From Halichondria panicea (Eukaryota; Porifera; Demospongiae; Suberitida; Halichondriidae), in assembly GCF_963675165.1 (NCBI RefSeq), contig NC_087377.1, positions 17,877,018 through 17,941,017 on the forward strand: DNA of 64,000 nucleotides, given 5' to 3'. Under the pieces are notes generated by a model. It had not been told where the DNA came from. It worked only from the letters and a program-made list of their open reading frames with translations, and did not search any database. A program made the position numbers and the translations under genes. Every line of letters begins with the position of its first letter. Within the stretch, counting starts at the first letter, position 1. Positions 1 through 11,421 of the stretch are shown in pieces.

Positions 1-2039
1 GTACTGCATCGAATAGTTTTGGACTCGATTCTTTGGATATATTTGTTGAAATTAATGGTGAGTTTCTTTATTAAATTATTCATTAGTATGTGGTGAAGAC
101 CCTGGGAGATTTAATATGTTTAAGTGCACACGTAGGCAATAGAAATTCCCTACTAATAATTATAGTAGCTTATTTACCGTGAAGCCTGTACAATTCAGTA
201 TATCCCACAATGTCATATAATTATACCAAATTTCAGCTGTTTTGGTAGCATCTTTGAGAGCCCGTAATTTGTGTTCAGATTGTTCAATTTCAAATGCATT
301 CAATAGCTCTCAGAATTACCTTTCCAATGGTGGTCTTAGATACAAGTTCTGTGGTTAGTTGAAATATTAGCAATTTCTACAATTTTAGTATCCACACCCT
401 CACACCCTCACACCCTCACAGCTCCCCCACTCCCGGCCCTTGTCACTCTCCCTGCTATCACCCTCACTGAAGGCAGCCCTAGTGCAACACTGGACTTCAC
501 GGCCCCCACTTCACCAGTCGCCCTCTCATCTCTGAGGTACCAATGGGACAGACAGAACAACGACGACGAAGAAGAAAACTGGACACCGATACAATACAAC
601 AGCAAGTACAGCCTCACCCCCAGTGGCCATCTCATGATCAATACCATCATTCTATTGGACGCTGGCTTGTACAGAGTGACTATTTCAAACGTATTCGGTT
701 CAAGTATTCAAACTCGACAAGTCAGCATCAGTACCAGACCCACGCCGGGTATGCCAGTGGAGATTGGGTTCACTTTCACTCTACCTGAAAGTTATTCATG
801 CTCACACATACAGGTAAATGATTGTATTAGCTTAGCTTCTGTATAATTATATTATTCATAGAAGTTATGAAAAACCCTGGGGCTGTTTACCCGGCATTGT
901 TGTTGCATGCAGGTGCTAGTCAGTCGGTCAGTCGGAATAATCCCCATGTTAACTCCCCTCTCAAGCGCTTTGTTTTTGAATTCCAACGACCGAATATAAC
1001 AGTCTTGCCACATGTGTACAGCTTCATAGATCAAATGTTACATCCCATATCCTGAACTAGTATCACTTAGTAGTTTCCTTGCCAACCCAATCCAGTCACA
1101 CTGCATTACCTTAACCAGAATTAATATATCCTTTATAGCCATTGTTTACATCTCTTTTATCTTGTCTTCCTCAGGAAAGCAGTGAGCTGCTGACAATGCA
1201 CCTGAGTGCCTACCTGGACAGCCTGTGTGCCAACACCACCGCCCTGCTTGACTCATGCTCTGATCTAGCCATCCAAGATGTCTCTGTAGAATGTAAGTCT
1301 TCCACTAGACAAGGAGCATTTCGAGGTCGTCTTCGATCTTCATCCACCGCACGACAAATGGCTCAAGTTTTCGAAGAAAATGGTCCAACTAGGCTTAGCC
1401 ATGATATCAGTATTAACCCGTGTGGCGAGGGACAATGCGTACTGCCTACCGAAGCCATTGAATCACTCAGAGATCTTGTTGCCGTGCTGGTCGCTGTTGT
1501 CATGGTGCTCGTAGTTGTCGTCATAGTAACCATCATCATTGTCATCTGCGTGCTCAAACACAAAGGATGCACGAAAAAGTGAGTAAACTCCTGCAAATAT
1601 TATCATGATAATTAGCTAGTGTATTGGATTAAGTTGATTCATTTTTCTGCTAAATATACCCTTCAATGCAATAGCAATAGCGGGTGGAGTGGGAATTTAA
1701 AAACCACTATAATGCATGGGGATAGTCCCTCGTAGCTTTTGTAGTGCTGCCTTTCCTATAACATAGAGCATTTCTATTGCATGACAACCACCGCTGTAGA
1801 AGCCTTCTTTTTAACCCTCCCGTTTCCTAATTTTAACCTCTGTATTTTTACTTAATTGCAGTTGTCGAGTTTCAAACGTTGAGAATGGACCGGAAATAAA
1901 TCATGGAGTCGGGGATTTGGAGCAAGCTTTCGGTACGAGCAGCACTCCTCCCAACCACTACACTCTCCACCCCCCTCACACCCCTCACACTCTCCACACT
2001 CCACAGTACACCCACGACACTCTCGGACAAACAGACTAA
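1..2039 (+). CDS. Ig-domain transmembrane receptor, 3' part (5' end outside window)
   Basis: Four exons join in phase: 1-57 (partial), 422-813, 1175-1578, 1862-2039 (stop TAA). The first ends an Ig domain (TASNSFGLDSLDIFVEIN). The second encodes another Ig-like domain with the DAGLYRVTISN signature, in which the usual second cysteine is replaced by Arg. It is followed by a membrane-proximal module with several cysteines (SYSC, SLCAN, LDSCSD, VECKSS), possibly SEA-like, but this is a guess. A strongly hydrophobic segment (VAVLVAVVMVLVVVVIVTII) is the transmembrane helix, followed by KHKGC and a His/Pro/Thr-rich cytoplasmic tail of about 60 residues with two tyrosines (NHYTLH, QYTHDTL). Neither tyrosine is a clean ITIM. 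The ectodomain type links it to the receptors further right. Ligand unknown. Confidence 0.75.
858..1174 (+). other. Intron with an exon-like stretch, not used in the model
   Basis: A possible acceptor at 911 opens a frame of about 45 codons, but it does not match the phase of the flanking exons (the phase-0 reading stops at once), whereas 813 joins 1175 in phase 0 without a stop. I treat it as intron. Confidence 0.4.
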
Positions 2040-2583
2040 CACAGTATCTATTAAAACTACCCTGTAACATATTCAAATGGCAGCCATATTGTGACCTCAA
2101 CCAATCTCAGTATATCATACAGTTTAATTCTCCAACCTCTAAGGCACATGGTAAAATTATTCAGAATATTATTATTATATATGAAAACTTATAGTTATTA
2201 GTTTATTATTTTTTTTTAGCTTTCAATTCATCAACCGATCTATTAGAATTTATTTCATCATCATTATTTTGTACAATATTATGCAATCAATGCACTTATC
2301 CTTATATATCATATTAGACAGCTCGACATGTTTGTCTGTTTTGACTCTATTTATTATCATATCGATGACATAATGAAAAAGTTGATAAATTTCAATATGG
2401 AAAATAAACCCCACACCTGCCCACGCACAGCAGCTGTACGGAGTTATTAGCGACCACACACAAACACACAAATTAGTATTATTACAGAGAGCAAACTATG
2501 AATACTTATACACAGGAGTGTATGTAGACATCATACACGTACTCCTGACAATAGGTTCTAGTTGGTTCATTTAGAACTAAATG
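2040..2583. other. Intergenic 3' region between convergent genes
   Basis: AT-rich, with an AATAAA-like signal near 2400 on the plus strand. The receptor (+) and TMEM41A (-) converge here. No further coding signal seen. Confidence 0.5.
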
Positions 2584-5173
2584 CTATAGAGTCAAGCTGA
2601 GTTCTTTGGGTTGATTTCGCTTCTTGCACCACCGTACTACCATTGCCGTGGCAACCAGTGAGCCGGCAGCACCGAGGAGAGTGAGAGTTGAGTGCCAGTT
2701 AAGCACCGACAATCCTTGTAACTCTGACAACACGAGCCCTGTCTGTACGCAGATAAAGTTATAGGGAATCAGGCCTGCATGCATGGATGGGGAAGGGAGA
2801 GGGGACCGTAGGTAAAGCAGATTACTATAGTTAGACACTGTTTTGGAGGTGTCTATGGGATTTAGAAGCCCAAAGGCACTGATTTAGTATCCCGAGCGTA
2901 GCGAGGGTACTAAAGTGACAAAATCAGTAGAAATCAGTATAGAAGCAGCCATTGCGCTTAGCTAGCTTCTGTTAGTTCTAGAGTGGACTACATGGCGGTT
3001 GAGGTGGAATAGGGAAACATTACTGTGAATGACTGTATTGCTAAATATCAATTCTAACATTCCAAGTAAAAAGGGGGTTCTTGGATCTCCCCCCCCCCCC
3101 CCTGGATCGCCACTGGGTATTATCATGTTTTGATCAGTATTTGCTTGTTTGTACGTGTGCGCGTGGTCGAGCTACTTCCTGTTGTACTTTTAGAACACAA
3201 ACTATTATATTTGCTATATAGAAGCCCAAGAGCACACAGATACCTACATTGTTGAGTACAGGGGACGGTACAGTACAGAAGTACAATCCTTTCACCTCAA
3301 TCTTTAAAGCTGAAATGCTACTCTAGATGACCTGCAGTGTGTAGACTAGTGTACAGAGCCTACAGTGTGGTCCCACTGTGTGCACTGTAGCTAGTGTACA
3401 GAGCCTACAGTGTGGTCCCACTGTGTGCACTGTAGCTAGTGTACAGAGCCTACAGTGTGGTCCCACTGTGTGCACTGTAGCTAGTGTACAGAGCCTACAG
3501 TGTGGTCCCACTGTGTGCACTGTAGCTAGTGTACAGAGCCTACAGTGTTGTCCCACTGTGTGCACTGTAGCTAGTGTACAGAGCCTACAGTGTGGTCCCA
3601 CTGTGTGCACTGTAGCTAGTGTACAGAGCCTACAGTGTGGTCCCACTGTGTGCACTGTAGCTAGTGTACAGAGCCTACAGTGTGGTCCCACTGTGTGCAC
3701 TGTAGCTAGTGTACAGAGCCTACAGTGTGGTCCCACTGTGTGCACTGTAGCTAGTGTACAGAGCCTACAGTGTTGTCCCACTGTGTGCACTGTAGCTAGT
3801 GTACAGAGCCTACAGTGTGGTCCCACTGTGTGCACTGTAGCTAGTGTACAGAGCCTACAGTGTGGTCCCACTGTGTGCACTGTAGCTAGTGTACAGAGCC
3901 TACAGTGTGGTCCCACTGTGTGCACTGTAGCTAGTGTACAGAGCCTACAGTGTGGTTCCACTGTGTACACTGTAGCTAGTGATTGACTCTAATAAGGTTC
4001 GCATTTAATTCAAGTGAGGTGAAAAGGGTTGACTTACTTTATAGAGTACAGGGTGGTGGTGCAGCACAAAGATACTTTATAGAGTGCGGGCAGTAGATAT
4101 AAGCAAGGTGTATACACACTAGAGACCCCAGTTCCATTACCTAGCAACACGGAGATGAAGAATAGATGCAGCGGCACTCCCAATTGAGGAGAGGAGAGAT
4201 TTAGTAGCCAGTTAGGTGACATGGGGAACAGCCTCAGGGAGATAAGGATGAACAGGAGACTGTGCTGGTCATCCGTCAACTAGGGGGAGAAGGGAGGGAT
4301 TATCAATCATAACAATAATATAACACATCATCTGAAAGGCCTCTCTCTCTAAGCTTTCAGTAATATTGAACCAATGCAACGAAACTTCATTAGACTTCAT
4401 TATTAATGTACTAGAGTAGGCTCTGTATCTAGAGTTCTGGTGGTCCAAATTTAATGATTTTATGATTTTCTGAAAGCTTAGAAAAATACTTTTCAAATGG
4501 TGTCATTAAAGTTCATATTTGAAAGATAAAAGTATTTACCAATTTGGCGATACATGGATTATAGCCCATGGTCCAAGGCCGAAAATGACAAATTAGGGCC
4601 CCGATGAATTTCTAGATTTTTTAATACATTATATGAAAGGCCTCTCCCTAAGCTTTCAGACAATCATAAAATTAACGTTATTGGACCAACGGAACTAAAG
4701 TTATGGCCGTTCAAAGATGCTCTATTTAACGCTAGGTCGATCCCTTACTGTTACTGTTGCTATATAGAAGTAACAATATTGCTATTGCTTTAAACAAGGG
4801 GATAGTTAAATACATATATCATTGGGACTATAGCAGGTTCTTGTTCTTGAATTGTGATGTCAAGTTTTGAGTTCATTTTGGACTTTGGGAGCATTTCTAC
4901 AGCCATTCTACATGGCCCAGTGTCAATACCAGCAGCCATTGTAAGCAGGTAGCTAGGCATGCAGCACATTGGTGGCTTCTTTGGGAAGTTGGGTTGTTAA
5001 TTATATTTGCAGGAAGTAGCTCGCCAGCCACATCAATAGCTATAGCAAATCACGGCTCCCACTACCATAGTTACTGTACACTGTACACACACACACATCC
5101 ACACACTCACACACACACACACACACACTAGACACACACACCCACACACACCCACACACACACACACACACAT

Positions 5174-5209
<36 letters not shown>

Positions 5210-8200
5210 CCACACACAAACACACACACACACACACACTCACCCTCTTCTTGAGTTGCTTTAATCGGCTGGCAAACAGTTTCTGGACAAGACCTCTCCC
5301 AAACATCCCGGACAGGAGGTAGCAAGTGCTGGCCCCTACAGCATTCAGGACACACACCAGAGGAAGACCAACCCTCAGCCCAAACAGAGCTCCAGCTAGT
5401 ATGTTCTATAAGGGAAAGAAGGTAGGGCAACATCACTACACACTAGTATATCTGTGAGGGATGGGGGGGGACATCACTACACACTAGTATATCTGTGAGG
5501 GATGGGGGGGGGGGACATCACTACACACTAGTATATCTGTGAGGGATGGGGGGGGACATCACTACACACTAGTATATCTGTGAGGGATGGGGGGGGGACA
5601 TCACTACACACTAGTATATCTGTGAGGGATGGGGGGGGGGGGACATCACTACACACTAGTATATCTGTGAGGGATGGGGGGGGACATCACTACACACTAG
5701 TATATCTGTGAGGGATGGGGGGGGGACATCACTACACACTAGTATATCTGTGAGGGATGGGGGGGGGGACATCACTACACACTAGTATATCTGTGAGGGA
5801 TGGGGGGGACATCACTACACACTAGTATATCTGTGAGGGATGGGGGGGGGGACATCACTACACACTAGTATATCTGTGAGGGATGGGGGGGGGACATCAC
5901 TACACACTAGTATATCTGTGAGGGATGGGGGGGGGGGACATCACTACACACTAGTATACTAGTATATCTGTGAGGGATGGGGGGGACATCACTACACACT
6001 AGTATATCTGTGAGGGATGGGGGGGGGGGACATCACTACACACTAGTATACTAGTATATCTGTGAGGGATGGGGGGGGGGGACATCACTACACACTAGTA
6101 TATCTGTGAGGGATGGGGGGGGGGACATCACTACACACTAGTATATCTGTGAGGGATGGGGGGGGGGACATCACTACACACTAGTATATCTGTGAGGGAT
6201 GGGGGGGGGGGGACATCACTACACACTAGTATATCTGTGAGGGATGGGGGGGGGGACATCACTACACACTTGTATATCTGTGAGGGATGGGGGGGGGGGA
6301 CATCACTACACACTAGTATATCTGTGAAGGATGGGGGGGGGGGGGGCATCACTACACACTAGTATATCTGTGAGGGATGGGGGGGGGGACATCACTACAC
6401 ACTAGTATATCTGTGAGGGATGGGGGGGGGGGACATCACTACACACTTGTATATCTGTGAGGGATGAAGAAATTATACAAGTTGAGGACATGCATTATAC
6501 AGTGGAACCCCTCTATAACGAACACTCTTTGGGAAACAAAGTTTTTGGCCTTACACAGAGGTGGGCTTTGTTGAGAGGTTGTTTTGTACACAAACTGCTT
6601 ATTTGGGACCTGGCCTCCATCTATATCATGTATCACAGTTGGCCTTTCTTTAGGCTACGAGTGGGCATTGAGAGAGAGGTTACATGTATGTATAGAGCCA
6701 TATAAAATTGTCAGTGAACGATTGTGAGACGGTCTTACGTAGCTGTAGAAATAGCTAGTGCAATAGCCTATTAATAGAATACTGTAAAATGCCAATAAAA
6801 TGGTGCAACATCATCGTATCTGCCTACGTGTAGAGGATATACGACTAGCGGTAATTAAAACACCCACCACCTGGGCGAAAATAGTTGCACAATTTGAACT
6901 GACTATAGTCTCTAAGAGCGCTGTATAAACTGCCCAGGACCTAAGGGAATCCTGCTATTCAATAAAATGCCACTACAATAGTGCAATATCATCGTACCTG
7001 CCTACGTGTAGAGGATATACGACTAGCGGTAATTAAAACATCCACCTGAGCTAAAAATAGTTGCGCAATTGGAAGCAATAGACAACAGAGTCACTTAGAC
7101 CAGTGAAACTGCCCCCAGGACTAGGGAATGCTGTCCATTCAACACAAGAGACAAGGTCAATACAAAGGAAGTCATACACCCACGGCCTGCCGATACCATG
7201 GTAACCAGAGGCTTCGTATACACACATTACATCATGTTTGGATGTATATATATATACGTGTACGGAGGATAAAGGATACATTGAAATAAAGCCATGGAGG
7301 ATGCATAATAGAGCAATTATACCACTTCCTGTAACTTTATTCCTGTTGTCATAGAACTTGATACTCTGTGACTAAAGGTTGAGTGAAAGCTTCCTTTAAT
7401 TGTATACAGTCATGGCTAGTTATCCCCTGCCATACACACACACACACACAAGCCGTGACAACCCTTTTCACCTGCTCACTTGAAATGCAAACCACTAGCT
7501 ACAGTGTACACAGTGGGATCACACTATAGACTCTGTACACTAGCTACAGTGCACACAGTGGGACCACACTATAGGCTCTGTACACTAGCTACAGTGCACA
7601 CAGTGGGACCACACTGTAGGCTCTGTACACTAGCTACAGTGCACACAGTAGGACCACACTGTAGGCTCTGTACACTAGCTACAGTGCACACAGTGGGACC
7701 ACACTATAGGCTCTGTACACTAGCTACAGTGTACACCAGTGGGACCACACTATAGGCTCTGTACACTAGCTACAGTGCACACAGTGGGACCACACTATAG
7801 GCTCTGTACACTAGCTACAGTGTCCACCAGTGGGACCACACTATAGGCTCTGTACACTAGCTACAGTGTACACAGTGGGACCACACTATAGGCTCTGTAC
7901 ACTAGGCTACACACTGCAGGTCATCTAGAGTAGCATTTCAGCTTTTAAAATTGTACAGTCATGCCTAACCCTGGCATACACACACACACACACACACATA
8001 CCTGGTTTCGAATACAACGTTCTTTTGATTTCAAATTGTGAGTTTTCGCGTAAATCGCAATCGAAAGACACGAGTGAGTATGCAATTTCCCATGCTTTGC
8101 ATCCAATTCACAATAGTTAGAAATGCAATCAATGCTTGTGTAGATAGTGTCATTCACAATCGATTAACCTCGCATTCAAAACCCTAATATACGGTAGTGT

Positions 8201-11200
8201 ATGTTTCAGCACGGTGATCGAGCAACCAACGATCCACTTCTCGACATCATGATCGGTGTTACTACAGCGCCACAGTGTATGGTTGGCGACCATGGTTACC
8301 TTCCACAACATACCAGTCATATTTGGACATTCCCCTGAAAAACCTCACAATAAATTTTTTATTCGCTTCCTTGAACACTATAGAGATCGGTTCCCCACTA
8401 GCTACGACACACACTGTTTTGGAAGCATTCTTCAGGAGCTCATAACTTAAGCCTAGAACAATTACTTCAAAAATGCATTTTGTAGCTCTTAAAAAAGTCT
8501 ATCACATGACATGCTTAGATAAACGATTAAAGATGAGACAAAATCCACTGAATTTGTCGAAAACAAAGGCAATGAAATGGCGATTTTTCTCTCTAAATGA
8601 GCGGATTTGAGAGTCATCTTTGAGAGGCCATAATCTTGAGTATAGATCTACCAATTTGAAAAATTGAATATACAATCGGTAGGTAGGTCGTTACAATTCA
8701 AATCAATCGTGACTTCCATATTGAAATATGGGAAAGTCTAAATATTCCACTAAAACACACACTAAAATTAAAACTAAATTCACTAAAATACACATCATTC
8801 CTTTTACTTTAAGTATACATTTTTCTTAGGTGCTTAAACATATACGTGACTAAAACCACGATTGGGGAAGTCTAGCACGTACTAACAGAAAGTCACACTT
8901 AAAAATTAATTTCCTCGGAATTGCAATTTAAAAGTCCTTTTACGGTTAAAATTAAAAACCACATCCATATGACCACCCAGGGAAAAGGGGGAAAATCGAC
9001 TTGTCCCAGTACTAACTCTGTTTTGACAACATGACACGTACACTGTATTGCAAGTATGCAGACGTGTACACTAAATACATAATCCATTTATGTGTTCATG
9101 TGACGTACCGTGTAGTTTAACAAAAATACAGACACAGTCAAAAATGGGCAATAAACAGATATTGCAAAACAGACACAAAACCTATATCCATGCACACACG
9201 CACAAACATCGATATTCCCCTTTACAACCACCTCAAACAAACCAACTGGCAGAGTCAATTTCCTGAATAATGTCAACCTACGTAGCACACACACACAGAC
9301 ACAGCTGGGGACACTGCACACACGGGTACATGCATGACACTATACATCACACACGGGTACATGCATGACACTATACATCACATACCAAAAATATACACAC
9401 AGTCAAAAATGGACCATTACAAACAGACAAACATTACATACCCACATACACCCACACATCGATATCTCCCTCTAAGCTAAATCACCTCAAATAAACCAAC
9501 TGTCAGTTCATTTTCCCGGAATAATGCTGACTTAGCATACAAACAGGGACACACACAAACGGGGACATTCTGTACACACGGCTAGTAGCTATACCTGACA
9601 CTGATACATCCCATGTAGTCACACACACACACACACATCCTTCCTCTATCCAGGCCACCTGAAACAAACCAACTGTCAGTTAATTTCCTGGATATAATGC
9701 CGAATTAGCACTCAAACAAACAGGGACATTCTGAGGTAGCTATACCTGACACTGTATACAGCGATCACATGTATGGGAAACAGATAGCCACCATGCACGC
9801 ACACACATCCTTCCTCTATCCAAAATGCACCGGCCAGCTAGCAGAGTTAATTTCCGGTATAATAATGCAGATCAAGCATACACAGACGTACACACGCAGT
9901 CAAAAATGGGCATAACGAAACAGACAAAGCTGTAACATATCCACACATACCCACACATCCCCCCTCTAGCTAAGTCACCTCAAACAAACCAACTGGCACT
10001 TAATTTCCAATAACAATGCCAATCTAGCAGACACACAAACAGGGACATTCTGTACACAGACAGTACCTGGTGCTGCCACACACAATGTGCACATGCTGTG
10101 TGCGTGTGTTTACACGTGTACTATAGTCACAATAATTATGCTTTTTATAAATACACACAAATTAGGCAAGCTTGGTTTATAATAGTACATGCTTAGACTA
10201 GTTCCAGTGTGTGTGTATGTCCATTAACCATTGATGCAATGTGAAAGTATCTTGGGATAGCAACTGCTTATGGGGCTATATAACACTAGCGGCTTAGACA
10301 AAGCCTTCGTCTAATGGTGATACTATGCGTGTGTGCAGCCATAGTTAACCTAATTATATCAATACATCATAATATTTACGTCCTAAAGTGTGTGGGGATG
10401 GATTATAGGGCATCAAAACACGTGCACTGTTGCTGATTCTACACACCAGCCAGCCCCGCCCACATCTGTGCAAAGTCTCGTAATAATAATAATAATAGAG
10501 TATCTATTGTTATATTATTGCTGCATATGTTATATAAGAGTCTTTTATTATCTACGTATGACATGATACTGTAAGGCTGTAGAAATTGCTGGATTTCGAT
10601 TAATCTATCAACTAAACACATCATTGGATATCTACTGAATGTGCGTATGTGTGTGTGGGCGGTGTGGGCGTGTGTGTGTGTGCCCTCACCATGACCAGTG
10701 AACCAGGTATGGAGAAGGCCTGCTTGTAAAGGTACGCCCCCACAAACAGGAGAAGGACATGAGGGAAGTGCTTCTCCTTGAGTGAGGTAAGGAGAGAGGC
10801 CAGTGATCGCAGCTGCTCCACAGTGCGAGGGAAAAATAAAGAAGACCTGAAGTGGGAATTAAGCTGTAGTTAGTACATGGGCATGAGGTATCTATGTGCT
10901 AGCGTCCCAAATCTCGAGAATCTCAATAATCAGTGAGTGGGAATTATGTAAACTTGTACACATGCACATGTATGCCACAATATGACATTCTTCATATACT
11001 TTTCCCCACTATCTCCATGTGTATTTTAGGGCGTACAGAAAGGTACCTATATCCAGTCAGTGTGTGTACGTGTGTGTGTGTGTGTTCAACTGTGGACAGT
11101 GATGGCAAAACATCAACGGAAATGTGTGTACACCATTTCAACCACATTAAACAACAAACAATTAAGATCATATTAATCCTTACCCTTCCTCGAGCTTGTT

Positions 11201-11299
11201 GGACAAAGAGGCTGCCAGGAAGTACAGCCCAACACTGGCTACACAGAAGATAAGCCCCACACCACACACCGCCCTCGTTAGCTCCTGTTTCATACCCAT
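2584..11299 (-). CDS. TMEM41A: TMEM41A-like VTT-domain membrane protein
   Basis: Five exons on the minus strand: 11184-11299 (ATG), 10690-10846, 5244-5405, 4141-4279, 2584-2774 (TAG). All phases agree, giving 254 aa; human TMEM41A is 264 aa. Diagnostic blocks are [38 protein letters not shown] and [13 protein letters not shown], which match TMEM41A rather than TMEM41B from memory of the human proteins. The SNARE-associated/VTT fold comprises re-entrant and transmembrane helices of endomembranes; family members act as lipid scramblases or in ER/Golgi lipid handling, while the specific role of the A form is poorly known. An upstream in-frame ATG is followed at once by TAA, which fixes the start. 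The 5.3-kb intron 2 is filled with repeats, unlike the short introns of its neighbours. Divergent from PSMD9. Confidence 0.92.
2830..2990. mobile_element. One-sided remnant of a TIR element
   Basis: Begins with the same sequence as the left end of the element at 24558-24772 (TAGACACTGTTTTGGAGGTG and the following ~60 bp) but has no matching right end nearby. Lies just upstream of TMEM41A exon 5, in intron 4. Confidence 0.55.
3290..4032 (-). mobile_element. TIR element with internal 45-bp minisatellite, copy A
   Basis: About 14 head-to-tail copies of a 45-bp unit (core CACTAGCTACAGTGCACACA read on the minus strand). One side is bordered by AAGCTGAAATGCTACTCTAG, the other by TTCAAGTGAGGTGAAAAGGG. 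The same borders recur around the arrays at 7.46, 11.94, 22.17 and 30.88 kb, so the array is part of a repeated element rather than a local satellite. It is read in inverse orientation relative to the copies at 7.46, 11.94 and 22.17 kb. Long open frames here arise because 45 is divisible by 3. Confidence 0.7.
4290..4760. repeat. Dispersed repeat with palindromic AAGCTTTC core, copy
   Basis: Contains CTAAGCTTTCAG motifs followed by ACCAACGGAACTAAAGTTAT and GGCCGTTCAAAGATGCTC. Closely similar blocks occur near 15.25, 19.5, 20.1, 21.05, 31.85, 55.75, 60.8, 61.3 and 63.6 kb. No protein-coding signal. Class unknown. Confidence 0.6.
5080..5240. repeat. (CA)n microsatellite
   Basis: Interrupted CA/CACACATCC tract directly abutting the donor site of TMEM41A exon 3. 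Confidence 0.85.
5428..6466. repeat. G-rich minisatellite, about 23 copies
   Basis: Tandem units of about 39-46 bp, each with ACATCACTACACACTAGTAT, ATCTGTGAGGGAT and then a run of 7-13 G. Unit length varies mostly through the G-run. It lies in intron 2 of TMEM41A immediately beside the acceptor of exon 3. Confidence 0.9.
6500..6650. mobile_element. pogo/Tigger-type MITE fragment
   Basis: Starts with CAGTGGAACCCCTCTATAAC, the kind of end seen in pogo-like elements. The internal sequence (ACAGAGGTGGGCTTTGTTGA, ATTTGGGACCTGG) is shared with a second copy at 12955-13087. The right terminus is not clear here. Confidence 0.5.
6780..7075. repeat. Two-copy tandem duplication of about 180 bp
   Basis: The block ATCGTATCTGCCTACGTGTA followed by GAGGATATACGACTAGCGGT occurs twice (from about 6785 and 6960), with a few substitutions. 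Intronic, function unknown. Confidence 0.75.
7455..7960 (+). mobile_element. TIR element with internal 45-bp minisatellite, copy B
   Basis: Left border CCCTTTTCACCTGCTCACTT, then about 9 copies of the 45-bp unit, then CACACTGCAGGTCATCTAGA and GTAGCATTTCAGCTTTTAAA. Same family as the copies at 3.3, 11.9, 22.2 and 30.9 kb. Confidence 0.7.
9090..10065. repeat. Degenerate tandem repeat, about five copies of about 200 bp
   Basis: Recurring blocks CACCTCAAACAAACCAACTG, AATTTCC plus GGAATAATG, GGGACATTCTGTACACA and CACACATC at about 9180, 9440, 9640, 9800 and 9950. Units have diverged by substitution and small indels. In intron 2 of TMEM41A; no coding signal. Confidence 0.65.
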
Positions 11300-11421
11300 G
11301 GCCGCGTATTACATGTGCAATTAGATCTATGTCAACGAGCAGTTAAGGCCCGAAAATATGAAAATTGGGGCCTTAAGTCCTCGTAGCTAGATTTTTATTT
11401 GTAACACATGGTCAGCATAAA
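11300..11421. promoter_or_regulatory. Shared promoter of TMEM41A and PSMD9
   Basis: 122 bp separate two start codons that point away from each other. No TATA box is obvious. Both promoters must overlap here, which suggests a bidirectional housekeeping promoter. Confidence 0.6.

Noticed and set aside
912-1055. Extra exon in the left receptor
   Set aside because: The phase required by the flanking exons leads to an early stop; the two neighbours join in phase without it.
3323-3985. CRISPR array
   Set aside because: Repeats are directly adjacent with no unique spacers, and the genome is eukaryotic.
3323-3986. Long open frames on both strands in the 45-bp array (also at 7.5, 12.0, 22.2 kb)
   Set aside because: 45 is divisible by 3 and the unit has no stop in these frames; no splice or start context, and all arrays lie in introns.
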